From NCBI GenBank assembly GCA_965228045.1, contig OZ245789.1, positions 3,906,001 through 3,970,000 of the forward strand: a DNA stretch of 64,000 bases, read 5' to 3'. The notes below the pieces were generated by a model. That model did not search any database. It had not been told where the DNA came from and was given only the letters and a program-made list of their open reading frames with translations. This stretch comes from JANQEU01 sp965228045. GTDB taxonomy: Bacteria; Bacteroidota; Bacteroidia; Cytophagales; Cyclobacteriaceae. Each line of letters starts with the position of its first letter. The first letter of the stretch is position 1. A program made the translations under genes and the position numbers. Positions 33,115 to 40,880 of this stretch are shown piece after piece.

Positions 33115-34230
33115 ATGGCTTATCCTATTAACCCCGATCGAACACAACCGTGGAACAAACTGCCCGAGCTGCCTCTGGAACCTGAAGATTACAAAAACAT
33201 CGAGGTTTATGAAAAGTTGGTTGAAGCCCATGCCGCTTTAGGTAGATTACAAGGTCGAAGCATAGCCATTCCGGATCAGGGTATGCTGATCAACTCAATA
33301 AGCTTGCAGGAAGCCAAAGCTTCAAGTGCCATAGAAAACATCTTTACCACTGACGATGAGCTATATAAAGCCTTCAGCGAGCAAAATGAAGACCTGGTAC
33401 CAGGACCTCCCAAAGAGGTATTGAGGTATAGGGAAGCGCTTTGGGCAGGTCATCATTACCTGAAAAAACGGGATGCATTCGACCGGGATTATTTCATCAA
33501 TATTTATCGGCAGGTAAAGCAAACCAATGACGGGATCAGACCTGCATGGGCTAGGATTTCGATTGTACAAGGTGGCTCCGGACCAAATTCAGGCAAGGTA
33601 GTGTACACTCCACCCAGGGGAGATGGTATTCCGGAAAGAAAGCTGGACAACCTGATTGAGTTTTTAAATAACTCGAATATGGATATTGATCCGCTGATAA
33701 AGATGGCCATCTCTCATGCCCAATTTGAAATTATTCATCCTTTTAGGGATGGTAACGGTCGAACGGGACGGATTTGTAATATCAACTACATTACACATCA
33801 GGGTTTATTGGATGTACCTATCCTTTTTTTGAGTAAATACATAATTCAAAACAAAGAGGAATATTATCACAGACTCGCCGCAATTACACAGCGTGGTGAA
33901 TGGAAAAAGTGGATACTGTATATGCTGGAAGCTGTACGTTTTACTTCCGACGACACCTATATCAAAGTAAACAACATTCTGGATGCGATTGACGGTGTTA
34001 ACGAGGCGATCCAAAACGAAGACATTTTAAGACCTGAACAGTTAACCAAAATGATCTTCACACAACCTTTTACAAAAGTGAAGCACCTCACTGATGCCGG
34101 TGTATACGCGGAAAACACCGCACGTAAATATCTTAACATACTGGTGGATCTTCAAATTCTTGAGCGGAGAAGCATTCAGGGAAATCATTATTATCTTAAC
34201 CTTGAATTGAATCGAATCCTGGCTCAATAA
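33115..34230 (+). CDS. Fic-family AMPylation enzyme, class II, with C-terminal winged helix
   Basis: The 371-residue protein has the full Fic catalytic motif HPFRDGNGRTGR with His208. It also carries an N-terminal inhibitory motif S-x3-E-N (Ser70, Glu74, Asn75), so it is an autoinhibited class II enzyme. The Fic_N region spans about 5-105 and the Fic core about 115-260. Residues 300-365 (LRPEQLTKMIFTQPFTKVKH, then ENTARKYLNILVDLQILERR) look like a winged helix, common in this family and consistent with DNA binding. It transfers AMP from ATP to hydroxyl groups of a target protein, often itself. The promoter region is packed with AACATTAA boxes. The SRAP gene follows after 21 nt. Confidence 0.92.
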   Translation: MAYPINPDRTQPWNKLPELPLEPEDYKNIEVYEKLVEAHAALGRLQGRSIAIPDQGMLINSISLQEAKASSAIENIFTTDDELYKAFSEQNEDLVPGPPKEVLRYREALWAGHHYLKKRDAFDRDYFINIYRQVKQTNDGIRPAWARISIVQGGSGPNSGKVVYTPPRGDGIPERKLDNLIEFLNNSNMDIDPLIKMAISHAQFEIIHPFRDGNGRTGRICNINYITHQGLLDVPILFLSKYIIQNKEEYYHRLAAITQRGEWKKWILYMLEAVRFTSDDTYIKVNNILDAIDGVNEAIQNEDILRPEQLTKMIFTQPFTKVKHLTDAGVYAENTARKYLNILVDLQILERRSIQGNHYYLNLELNRILAQ

Positions 34231-34251
34231 CTCCCACTAAATCCAATTCCT

Positions 34252-35013
34252 ATGTGCTACGATGTTGCCTATCTGACCAAAAGAGCAGAAAAATATGCCA
34301 AAAAGTACGGTACAGTAGAGGACTGGGAAGATATAAAAAAACGCATACCAGCGGCCTACCATGTCAACGGATTTGACGAGCCAACCATTCCTGCCATCAC
34401 CAATACAGAACCAGATAAATTAAGTGGTCTTGAATGGTCGTTCATTCCTCACATATATGCACCGGAGGTGAAAGGCAGACCGCTGAATACTTTGAACGCC
34501 AGAGATGATAAGATCTTTACGAAAAAGTCCGTTTTTTACAAATCCGCCGTTGAGAAAAGATGTCTGGTTCCTATCGATGGGTTTTTCGACCATCATCATA
34601 AAAACGGCACTCCATTTCCTTTCTATGTCAAAATGAAGGATGATTCTCCATTGTTCGTAGCTGGTCTCTGGCAGGAATTCAAAAGGGGTGAAGTGGAAAG
34701 AAAAACCGTCACTTTAGTAACCACACGTGCCAATAAAGAAATGGCCTGGATACATAATGAACCGGCATATAGTCCTGAGTCCAGAATGATTTATGTTGTC
34801 CCGGAATCCAATTTTGATATATGGTTACATGGCAGCGAAGAGGAGGCAAAAAATATCATCACTCCCCTCCCTGACAACGTTTTGGAATACTACAGCTGTC
34901 ATCCGGTAAGATCAAACAAAAAACTTAATCGAGTCTATCCTGGTAATGATCCGGTCGTCATAAAACCAAGAAGATACCCGGAACTGGAGCAGCAGCAGGG
35001 GTCACTTTTTTAA
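34252..35013 (+). CDS. SRAP domain (HMCES/YedK-like) abasic-site protein
   Basis: The 253-residue protein begins MCYDVAYL, so after Met removal Cys2 is N-terminal as required for thiazolidine cross-linking to abasic sites in single-stranded DNA. Matching motifs are WSFIPHIYAPEVKGRPLNTL, NARDDKIFTKKSVF, KRCLVPIDGFFDHHHKNG and WIHNEPAYSPESRMIYVV. The residue normally Glu in the GFYEW-type motif (Glu105 in YedK) is Asp here. The usual RMPVIL segment reads RMIYVV. It probably shields abasic sites during replication; the Glu-to-Asp change may alter cross-link release. It is 21 nt downstream of fic and in the same transcript by spacing. Confidence 0.88.
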   Translation: MCYDVAYLTKRAEKYAKKYGTVEDWEDIKKRIPAAYHVNGFDEPTIPAITNTEPDKLSGLEWSFIPHIYAPEVKGRPLNTLNARDDKIFTKKSVFYKSAVEKRCLVPIDGFFDHHHKNGTPFPFYVKMKDDSPLFVAGLWQEFKRGEVERKTVTLVTTRANKEMAWIHNEPAYSPESRMIYVVPESNFDIWLHGSEEEAKNIITPLPDNVLEYYSCHPVRSNKKLNRVYPGNDPVVIKPRRYPELEQQQGSLF

Positions 35014-35017
35014 GGGA

Positions 35018-35356
35018 TCATTGCTCCCTCTTTAACCTGGCTAGTTCTATATCTAAACGCTCACCCATGGTTGTCATATTTTTAAACAACACTTCAAATG
35101 CGCCTTGTTGTCGATTTAACGCTTCAGTATGTTGATCCAGGATGATAGAATGCTTATCCAGGGTCTTTGAATGCTTATCAAGCATCCTGGTGGTCCTTTC
35201 AAACATTCTATCGTGCTTATCGAGCATTTTTTGGAATCTCAGATCCCGTTTTTCCGATTGTGCTACCTCGATTTCCAATCGTTTTTCGAGGTATCCCGTG
35301 TGATCTTTGAGCTCCATCAGCTCCTCATTGAGTATTTTAAGTAATTCGCTGTCCAT
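35018..35356 (-). CDS. Heptad-repeat coiled-coil protein
   Basis: The 112-residue protein is almost one long coiled coil. A run of 7-residue units on the theme xLDKHxx (MLDKHDR, MLDKHSK, TLDKHSI, ILDQHTE) occupies about residues 44-84. The DNA there repeats in a 21-bp rhythm around GCTTATC. There is no signal peptide or membrane segment. Similar coiled-coil proteins are often small accessory proteins of unknown function and change length through repeat slippage. It is convergent with the SRAP gene, with 4 nt between stops. No function is assigned. Confidence 0.65.
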   Translation of the reverse strand: MDSELLKILNEELMELKDHTGYLEKRLEIEVAQSEKRDLRFQKMLDKHDRMFERTTRMLDKHSKTLDKHSIILDQHTEALNRQQGAFEVLFKNMTTMGERLDIELARLKREQ

Positions 35357-35442
35357 TTAATTTTAGATGCTATTCTGCTACAGAAAGCGAGCGGTTATCA
35401 AATATACGCAAAAGCAGATTCCACGTTGATGAAAAAGTAATC

Positions 35443-35511
35443 AACTAAATTATTAGTTAATCTGTTTGGATTTATAAACTAAAGCTTTAGTTTTGAACTA
35501 AATTATTAGTT
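35443..35511 (+). promoter_or_regulatory. Triple operator of the BlaI/BlaR1-like pair
   Basis: Three inverted repeats precede blaI. AACTAAATTATTAGTT lies at 35443-35458, a perfect palindrome AAACTAAAGCTTTAGTTT at 35476-35493, and AACTAAATTATTAGTT again at 35496-35511, ending 1 nt before the ATG at 35513. The half-site is AACTAA/TTAGTT, of the ACTA/TAGT type that BlaI/MecI repressors bind. The third site covers the ribosome-binding area, so repression could be very tight. Confidence 0.75.
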
Positions 35512-35512
35512 T

Positions 35513-35878
35513 ATGAAAGAACTAACCAGGGCAGAAGAGCAGATCATGCAGGTACTATGGGAAATCAATGCGGCCTTCGTAAAGGACATTATTGATGAAC
35601 TCCCGGAACCAAAGCCAGCCTATAACACCGTCTCTACCATCGTGAGAATACTTGAACAAAAAGGATTCGTGGATCATAAGGCGATGGGAAAGTCGCATCA
35701 ATATTTCCCCATCATCAGCAAGGAACAATACAGCCAAAAATTTATGAAAGGATTCGTTTCCAGATTTTTTAGTGGATCATACAAGGAGATGGTATCATTC
35801 TTCGCAGATAATAAGGACATGAGTCTGGAGGAATTAGAAGCATTATTGAATGAATTGAAGAAGGGAAAAAATGAGTAG
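35513..35878 (+). CDS. BlaI/MecI-family transcriptional repressor
   Basis: The 121-residue protein has the Penicillinase_R winged helix: LTRAEEQIMQVLWEINAAFV, DIIDELPEPKPAYNTVSTIV, RILEQKGFVDHKAMGKSHQY. The dimerisation helices follow, with EQYSQKFMKGFVSRFF and LEALLNELKKG. It should bind the three AACTAA/TTAGTT palindromes directly upstream and be inactivated by proteolysis triggered by the partner. It overlaps the downstream BlaR1-TonB gene by 8 nt, so the pair is translationally coupled. There is no beta-lactamase gene nearby, so it likely serves an envelope-stress or copper-type circuit rather than antibiotic resistance. Confidence 0.92.
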   Translation: MKELTRAEEQIMQVLWEINAAFVKDIIDELPEPKPAYNTVSTIVRILEQKGFVDHKAMGKSHQYFPIISKEQYSQKFMKGFVSRFFSGSYKEMVSFFADNKDMSLEELEALLNELKKGKNE

Positions 35879-37355
35879 TTATATCATTGAAACCACAGTC
35901 GCGGGTGCTGTTCTTTATCTTATTTACAGGTTTATCCTCCTGTCAGAATCACAACAGTCTTTCAAAAGATACTATTTACTGGGAGCGACTATCCTACCCT
36001 GGATTATTCCTTCATTGACGATGCCATTTGGGCAATCCATCAATATTAACTATCCCGGTCAAGGTCGAAATGAGCCAGCCATCTCACAATTGGGAAACAG
36101 TAACATTTCCGGTGCAAGTAATGGTATGTTGGAATCCATAAGCTTAAATGACATTTATTGGGTAGGCGGCATATTGCTGGCTTTGTTTATGGCAACGGCT
36201 CTGGTCCGAATCTGGATCATATATAAGAGCTCCAAAAAAGTTGTAGTAGAAGGAAGAATGGTATTTCAAAGTGAAAAACTAGATGCCAGTTTTAGTTTCT
36301 TTAGACTCATTTTCTCCAATTCACTTCACCCGTCCATCATCGCACATGAAGAAGCTCATGGCAGGCTATGGCATACCATTGACTTGCTACTCCTGAATAT
36401 CAATAGAATTCTCCTTTGGTGGAATCCGATCTCATGGTTCCTGCTCAGAGAAATGAAAATGGTACATGAATACCAGGCAGATGAATTGGCTGCCAAAGAG
36501 AAAGACATCGAAGAATATCGAAAAATACTGATCAGTGCCTCGATGGCATCACATGGATTTCTACCAGAGAATCTGGTGGGGAGTTTGGCCAATTCCTTCC
36601 ATGATGGTGCTCTTTTTAAACGATTAAATGCTATGAAGAACACAAAAAAGAAAATTAGTAAAGCAAAAATCAGTTTGCTAGGCACGCTGACCGCTATGGT
36701 TGTAATTCTGCTCTCCTGTACTCAGGATATGCAGGAGATTACGGATAACGTCTCTGAATCCTATGAAATTAGTGATGGAGCTCAAAAGCTAGTCCTTGAA
36801 CTTAAAGAAAAGTATCCCGGAGCCGAATTTAAGGTGATTGACCTTCATCTGAAAGAAGGGGAGGATCTTGAAGTGCTCAAAGCAAAAATTCATGAGATGG
36901 ACCTGGACCAGGAATTGGTAGAGGCCTATCACATGGATAAGAATAAGGGAATCCATGAAGTTATAATCCGGAATGGAGGAAAACTTGAATTAGCTACTGA
37001 GGCTATGAAGGATGAAGACGGCGTTTACAAGATTGTAGATGAGGTCCCTGCATTTGAAGGGGGTATGGAGGGTTTCTACAAATACATCACGGATAATCTG
37101 GAATACCCTCAACAAGCCAGAAAAATAGGGGTTCAAGGAACCGTCTATGTACAATTTGTAGTCAACAAAGATGGTAGTATCTCTGATGCCGTTACCCTGA
37201 AAGGAATCGGTGCAGGATGCGATAAAGTTGCGGCTGATATCATCGGAAATGCTCCCTCCTTCAAACCCGGATTGGTGAACGGTGAACCAGTACGCACCAG
37301 GATGGTACTTCCTGTAGTCTTTAAACTTAGTAAAGATGAAGACACCACCGAGTAA
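35871..37355 (+). CDS. BlaR1/MecR1-like M56 peptidase fused to TonB C-terminal domain
   Basis: The 494-residue protein has four hydrophobic segments: about 8-25, 36-52, 97-118 and 260-278. The M56 zinc motif HEEAH lies at 159-163 and the second-ligand region MVHEYQADELAAKE at 197-210, facing the cytoplasm. After the fourth helix, residues 285-375 are periplasmic. Residues 395-494 form a TonB C-terminal domain (YPQQARKIGVQGTVYVQFVV, NGEPVRTRMVLPVVFKL). In place of a penicillin-binding sensor it has TonB, which in Bacteroidota is common and may couple sensing to outer-membrane receptors. It presumably cleaves or triggers cleavage of the neighbouring BlaI-like repressor. Confidence 0.9.
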   Translation: MSSYIIETTVAGAVLYLIYRFILLSESQQSFKRYYLLGATILPWIIPSLTMPFGQSININYPGQGRNEPAISQLGNSNISGASNGMLESISLNDIYWVGGILLALFMATALVRIWIIYKSSKKVVVEGRMVFQSEKLDASFSFFRLIFSNSLHPSIIAHEEAHGRLWHTIDLLLLNINRILLWWNPISWFLLREMKMVHEYQADELAAKEKDIEEYRKILISASMASHGFLPENLVGSLANSFHDGALFKRLNAMKNTKKKISKAKISLLGTLTAMVVILLSCTQDMQEITDNVSESYEISDGAQKLVLELKEKYPGAEFKVIDLHLKEGEDLEVLKAKIHEMDLDQELVEAYHMDKNKGIHEVIIRNGGKLELATEAMKDEDGVYKIVDEVPAFEGGMEGFYKYITDNLEYPQQARKIGVQGTVYVQFVVNKDGSISDAVTLKGIGAGCDKVAADIIGNAPSFKPGLVNGEPVRTRMVLPVVFKLSKDEDTTE

Positions 37356-37515
37356 TCCGGACTGAAGTCGAAAACTCAAAATCAGAGCCTTCAACTGATC
37401 CATCCTGATCTGCCGAGAGGAATGGTGATGTTGGAGGTTTTGTTTTTCACAGGTAGATGGTAGTGATGTTTACCTTTCTTATACTTGCATCCGATAAATA
37501 AACGTAACGCCCATC

Positions 37516-38655
37516 ATGAAATTTGAGACGAAAGCACTGCATGCAGGTATAGAGCCTGACCCTTCTACCGGCGCCATCATGACCCCCATTTTTCAAACTT
37601 CCACTTATGTCCAATCCGCACCGGGAGAACATAAAGGTTTTGAATATGCCCGCACCCAAAATCCTACCCGAAGTGTTCTTGAAAAAAACATCGCTGCCTT
37701 AGAGAACGGGAAATTTGGCAGATGCTTTTCTTCTGGCATGGCAGCCACGGATTCTATCGCCAAACTTCTCGAACCAGGCGATGAAGTAGTATGTACCAGT
37801 GATTTGTATGGCGGCACATTCCGGATCTTCACGAAGATTTACGCCAAGTACGGAATCAAGTTCACATTTGTGGACATGAAAGATGTAAGCGCTGTCGAAA
37901 AGGTCATGACCAAAAAAACCAAAATGGTATGGTTGGAGACACCTACCAATCCAATGATGGGGATCGTGGACATTAAAGCCATGACCGCTATGGCGAAAGA
38001 TTATGGTTCCATAGTCGTGGTTGACAATACATTCGCCACTCCATATTTGCAAAACCCTCTTGATCTTGGAGCGGATGTAGTGATCCACTCTGTCACCAAA
38101 TACATTTCAGGGCACTCGGATGTCGTAATGGGTGCCATCGTTACCAACAATGAAGCGCTTGACGAAAGGTTTGGTTTCTTTCAGAATTCAGCTGGCGGCG
38201 TGCCCAGTCCTAACGACTGTTTCCTGGTATTAAGAGGCATCAAGACGCTTCATGTAAGAATGGACAGACATTGTGAGAACGGTAAAAAAGTAGCTTTCTT
38301 CCTCAAATCCAATCCTCTGGTTTCGAAAGTATACTGGCCCGGATTTGATGATCATCCCAATCACGACATTGCTAAAAAGCAGATGAAGAATTTTGGCGGA
38401 ATGCTTTCTTTCATCCTGAAAGAGGACAGCCAGGAGGCAGCCTTCGAAGTCATGAAAAAACTGAAATATTTCAGCCTGGCTGAATCCCTGGGAGGAGTAG
38501 AATCCCTGGTAGGTCATCCGGCTAGTATGACACATGCAAGCATTCCCAAGGAACAAAGACTTGAGGTAGGATTGACAGATTCACTGATAAGACTTAGCAT
38601 TGGTATTGAGTCAGCAGAAGACCTTGTGAACGACCTGGAGCAGGCGATAGGATAA
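37516..38655 (+). CDS. Cystathionine gamma-synthase/lyase-type PLP enzyme
   Basis: The 379-residue protein belongs to the Cys/Met metabolism PLP family. It contains YARTQNPTR (phosphate-contact Tyr44-Arg46), FSSGMAATDSIAKLLEPGDE, VWLETPTNPMMGIVDI, Asp170 in VVVDNTFATPYLQNPL and the PLP lysine Lys195 in HSVTKYISGHSDVVMG. The C-terminal SLGGVESLVGHPASMTHAS is typical for the gamma-synthase/gamma-lyase branch. It acts in transsulfuration between cysteine and homocysteine. Synthase and lyase cannot be separated by motif alone. It is cytosolic. A weak upstream box TATACTTG (37480-37487) may be its promoter. Confidence 0.9.
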   Translation: MKFETKALHAGIEPDPSTGAIMTPIFQTSTYVQSAPGEHKGFEYARTQNPTRSVLEKNIAALENGKFGRCFSSGMAATDSIAKLLEPGDEVVCTSDLYGGTFRIFTKIYAKYGIKFTFVDMKDVSAVEKVMTKKTKMVWLETPTNPMMGIVDIKAMTAMAKDYGSIVVVDNTFATPYLQNPLDLGADVVIHSVTKYISGHSDVVMGAIVTNNEALDERFGFFQNSAGGVPSPNDCFLVLRGIKTLHVRMDRHCENGKKVAFFLKSNPLVSKVYWPGFDDHPNHDIAKKQMKNFGGMLSFILKEDSQEAAFEVMKKLKYFSLAESLGGVESLVGHPASMTHASIPKEQRLEVGLTDSLIRLSIGIESAEDLVNDLEQAIG

Positions 38656-40413
38656 CTACTCTCCTTTAAGCATATCAGACGGTTTCTTTCCAAATCTTTC
38701 CTTGAAAACCGTGGAGAAATAACTTGGATGCTGAAATCCTACCGCGTAGGAAAGTTCTGCAGTTGTAGTATAAACGTTTCTGCGCGCAAGCTCAAATGCC
38801 TTCTGCAACCTTATTTCCTTGATAAAATTAGCCGGTGTAAAACCAGTAGTTTGCTTCAGGTATCGGTACAATTGTCGTTCTGAGAGAGAGCCGGCATCAG
38901 CCAATCTTATCACGTTGAAGTTGGCATCTGAAATATTGCTTTTTACCTCTTCCTCCAAGGTCTGAAGTAATTTGTCGGCGTAGCTTGTTTCTTCTTCCAC
39001 GTCCTCAAACTCGATAGACCCACCTCGTTCCCCAAAATTGAGGATCAGGTTTTCTATCCTTATCAGCAATTCCTCCGAATTGAAAGGTTTGGCCAGGTAA
39101 TCATCTACCCCAAGTCTTAAAATATCCAGCTTCTCACTTTCTTCCGTAACGGCAGTCAGTGCGATTACCGGAATTTTTCGAAGGTTTTCGTCCCCTTTGA
39201 CGCGCATTATCACCGCATGACCATCAGTTCTGGGCATCATGATGTCAGTAATGATCAGGTCCGGTGCCTTTTTCTCGATCCCGGTAATGAGTTCCTTACC
39301 ATCCCGAAAGGTCTGAACAGAAAATTTCTCGCTTAAAAACCCTTTGACATAGTCCCGCATGTCTTCATTGTCATCTGCGAAATAGATGACTTTTCCCAGT
39401 AAAACCGGCTTTGGTTTTTCACCCTCTTTTGGCTCGACCTGTTCTTCGCTTTGCTGAAATGACGTTCCCTTTACCTTTAGGTCATGCGGGAAAATGAAAC
39501 TAAACGTACTACCAACGTTCAACTCACTTTGTGCTTTTACTTCTCCGCCATGAAGCTCCACGATTTCCTTTGCCAGCGATAGACCGACACCAGTTCCATC
39601 AGAAATTCCTTTGCTATTGGCAGCCTGAAAGTACCGATCAAAGACATACATCAGATCACTCGGGCTAATACCTACTCCATTGTCCTTGACGGCCAACACA
39701 ATGGAATTTCCATCATCCCTGATTGAAATCACAATCTTACCGTCTTCCCTTGTAAACTTAATGGCATTGGAAAGGAGGTTGTTCAATGCTTTGCTAACCC
39801 TATCCCTGTCCAGGTTTAGATGTACCGGTCCCTGAAATCCATGCTCCAGTAAAATCTCTATGTTTTTCTTTTGGGCCAGAGGCAGGAAATAATCCAACGT
39901 ATCCTGGGCGATAGAGATGATATCACTTGGTTCTGGTCTTAACTTCAACGCACCCTCCTCCAATCTGGATACATCCATAATTTCGGAAATCAGCTTTTCC
40001 AGCTGACCCAGGTTACGACCGGCAATCGTCAACAACTCCTCACCCTCAGGACCAACTTTTCCTGATTTTTTAAGCTGATCCAATGGACCTTTTACCAAAG
40101 TCAATGGAACCTTCAGCTCATGAGCAATATTTACAAACCACTTATTTCGGGATTTCCCAAGATTCTGAATTTCCTTGTTTTTAATCCTGATTTCTTCATT
40201 CTTTTTCTGCAGAAGTCGGTTATTTCTGGCTACAAGTCGCTGGCTTCGGGCTGTTAAAACTACAATGAACAGTAATGTGATCAACCCCAGAATCAGCAGA
40301 CTGTTCATGCCAACCTCAGGACTTATTGTCTGACCCTGTCCGAGAGAAATCGATGTCGAAACGTAGACCAGCAATACAGCCAGCAAAATCCTGAGCGTCT
40401 TAGGTGAGTTCAT
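38656..40413 (-). CDS. Hybrid histidine kinase-response regulator with AraC DNA-binding output
   Basis: The 585-residue protein has a short signal or membrane segment (10-27) and a helix at 38-55, with almost no periplasmic sensor between them. A coiled linker follows to about 90. The kinase has His98 in NIAHELKVPL, an N-box with NNLLSNAIKF (211-220), DNGVGIS and GTGVGLSL. A receiver domain at 342-455 has Asp390 in LIITDIMMPRTDG and Lys in DDYLAKPF. An AraC helix-turn-helix lies at about 480-585 (GSLSERQLYRYLKQTTGFTP and SYAVGFQHPSYFSTVFKERF). It joins sensing, phosphotransfer and transcription in one chain. The lack of a sensor implies that the input is intramembrane or protein-borne. Confidence 0.92.
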   Translation of the reverse strand: MNSPKTLRILLAVLLVYVSTSISLGQGQTISPEVGMNSLLILGLITLLFIVVLTARSQRLVARNNRLLQKKNEEIRIKNKEIQNLGKSRNKWFVNIAHELKVPLTLVKGPLDQLKKSGKVGPEGEELLTIAGRNLGQLEKLISEIMDVSRLEEGALKLRPEPSDIISIAQDTLDYFLPLAQKKNIEILLEHGFQGPVHLNLDRDRVSKALNNLLSNAIKFTREDGKIVISIRDDGNSIVLAVKDNGVGISPSDLMYVFDRYFQAANSKGISDGTGVGLSLAKEIVELHGGEVKAQSELNVGSTFSFIFPHDLKVKGTSFQQSEEQVEPKEGEKPKPVLLGKVIYFADDNEDMRDYVKGFLSEKFSVQTFRDGKELITGIEKKAPDLIITDIMMPRTDGHAVIMRVKGDENLRKIPVIALTAVTEESEKLDILRLGVDDYLAKPFNSEELLIRIENLILNFGERGGSIEFEDVEEETSYADKLLQTLEEEVKSNISDANFNVIRLADAGSLSERQLYRYLKQTTGFTPANFIKEIRLQKAFELARRNVYTTTAELSYAVGFQHPSYFSTVFKERFGKKPSDMLKGE

Positions 40414-40426
40414 AAGCTCCTGAAAA

Positions 40427-40840
40427 TTACCTTATTATCTCGAAACTATGTGAAAGATCAGTGCTTTCGTTAACTGTTGATGCTACAGAACAATAGTTCT
40501 CTACAGCCAGCTTCACAATCCGATCCGCCTCCTCATCGGTCAGATCAGGAGAATAGATTTCATAATGAACACTGATAGACGTAAACTTCCTGGGATGCTC
40601 CTCTCTTCTTATTCCTTTAGCCGTGCCTTTAATGTCATTCAATTTCTTCCTGCGCTTTTTGATCATCGAAACGATGTCCACAGCGGCACAAGCCACTACC
40701 GCCGAAAGCAGTAATTCAGTTGGTGATTGAGCTTTCTTTTTTTCCCTTGCCAGCATGTCAATCTCAACCCGGTTATCCGAACTATTGACCGAATAATACT
40801 CCTCATCATCTTTGAAATGAAGGGTGACTTCCAATTCCAT
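40427..40840 (-). CDS. OsmC family peroxide-reductase-like protein
   Basis: The 137-residue cytosolic protein has the OsmC fold. The two family cysteines are Cys51 in SPTELLLSAVVACAAVDIVS and Cys117 in AVENYCSVASTV. They form the thiol pair that reduces organic hydroperoxides in Ohr/OsmC proteins. The missing Arg-rich Ohr signature and the motif KAQSPTELLL put it in the YhfA-like subgroup rather than in Ohr. It lies 13 nt upstream of the hybrid kinase gene on the same strand, so they may be co-transcribed, which is an odd pairing. Its start is divergent from the amidohydrolase gene, 40 nt away. Confidence 0.85.
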   Translation of the reverse strand: MELEVTLHFKDDEEYYSVNSSDNRVEIDMLAREKKKAQSPTELLLSAVVACAAVDIVSMIKKRRKKLNDIKGTAKGIRREEHPRKFTSISVHYEIYSPDLTDEEADRIVKLAVENYCSVASTVNESTDLSHSFEIIR

Positions 40841-40880
40841 TTTTTGATTTTATCTTGTGTAACATTTCAAACTTAAAAAT

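Noticed and set aside
35100..35240. Short repeats that could suggest a CRISPR array
   Set aside because: The repeats are coding heptads in one frame with no unique spacers and no cas genes nearby.
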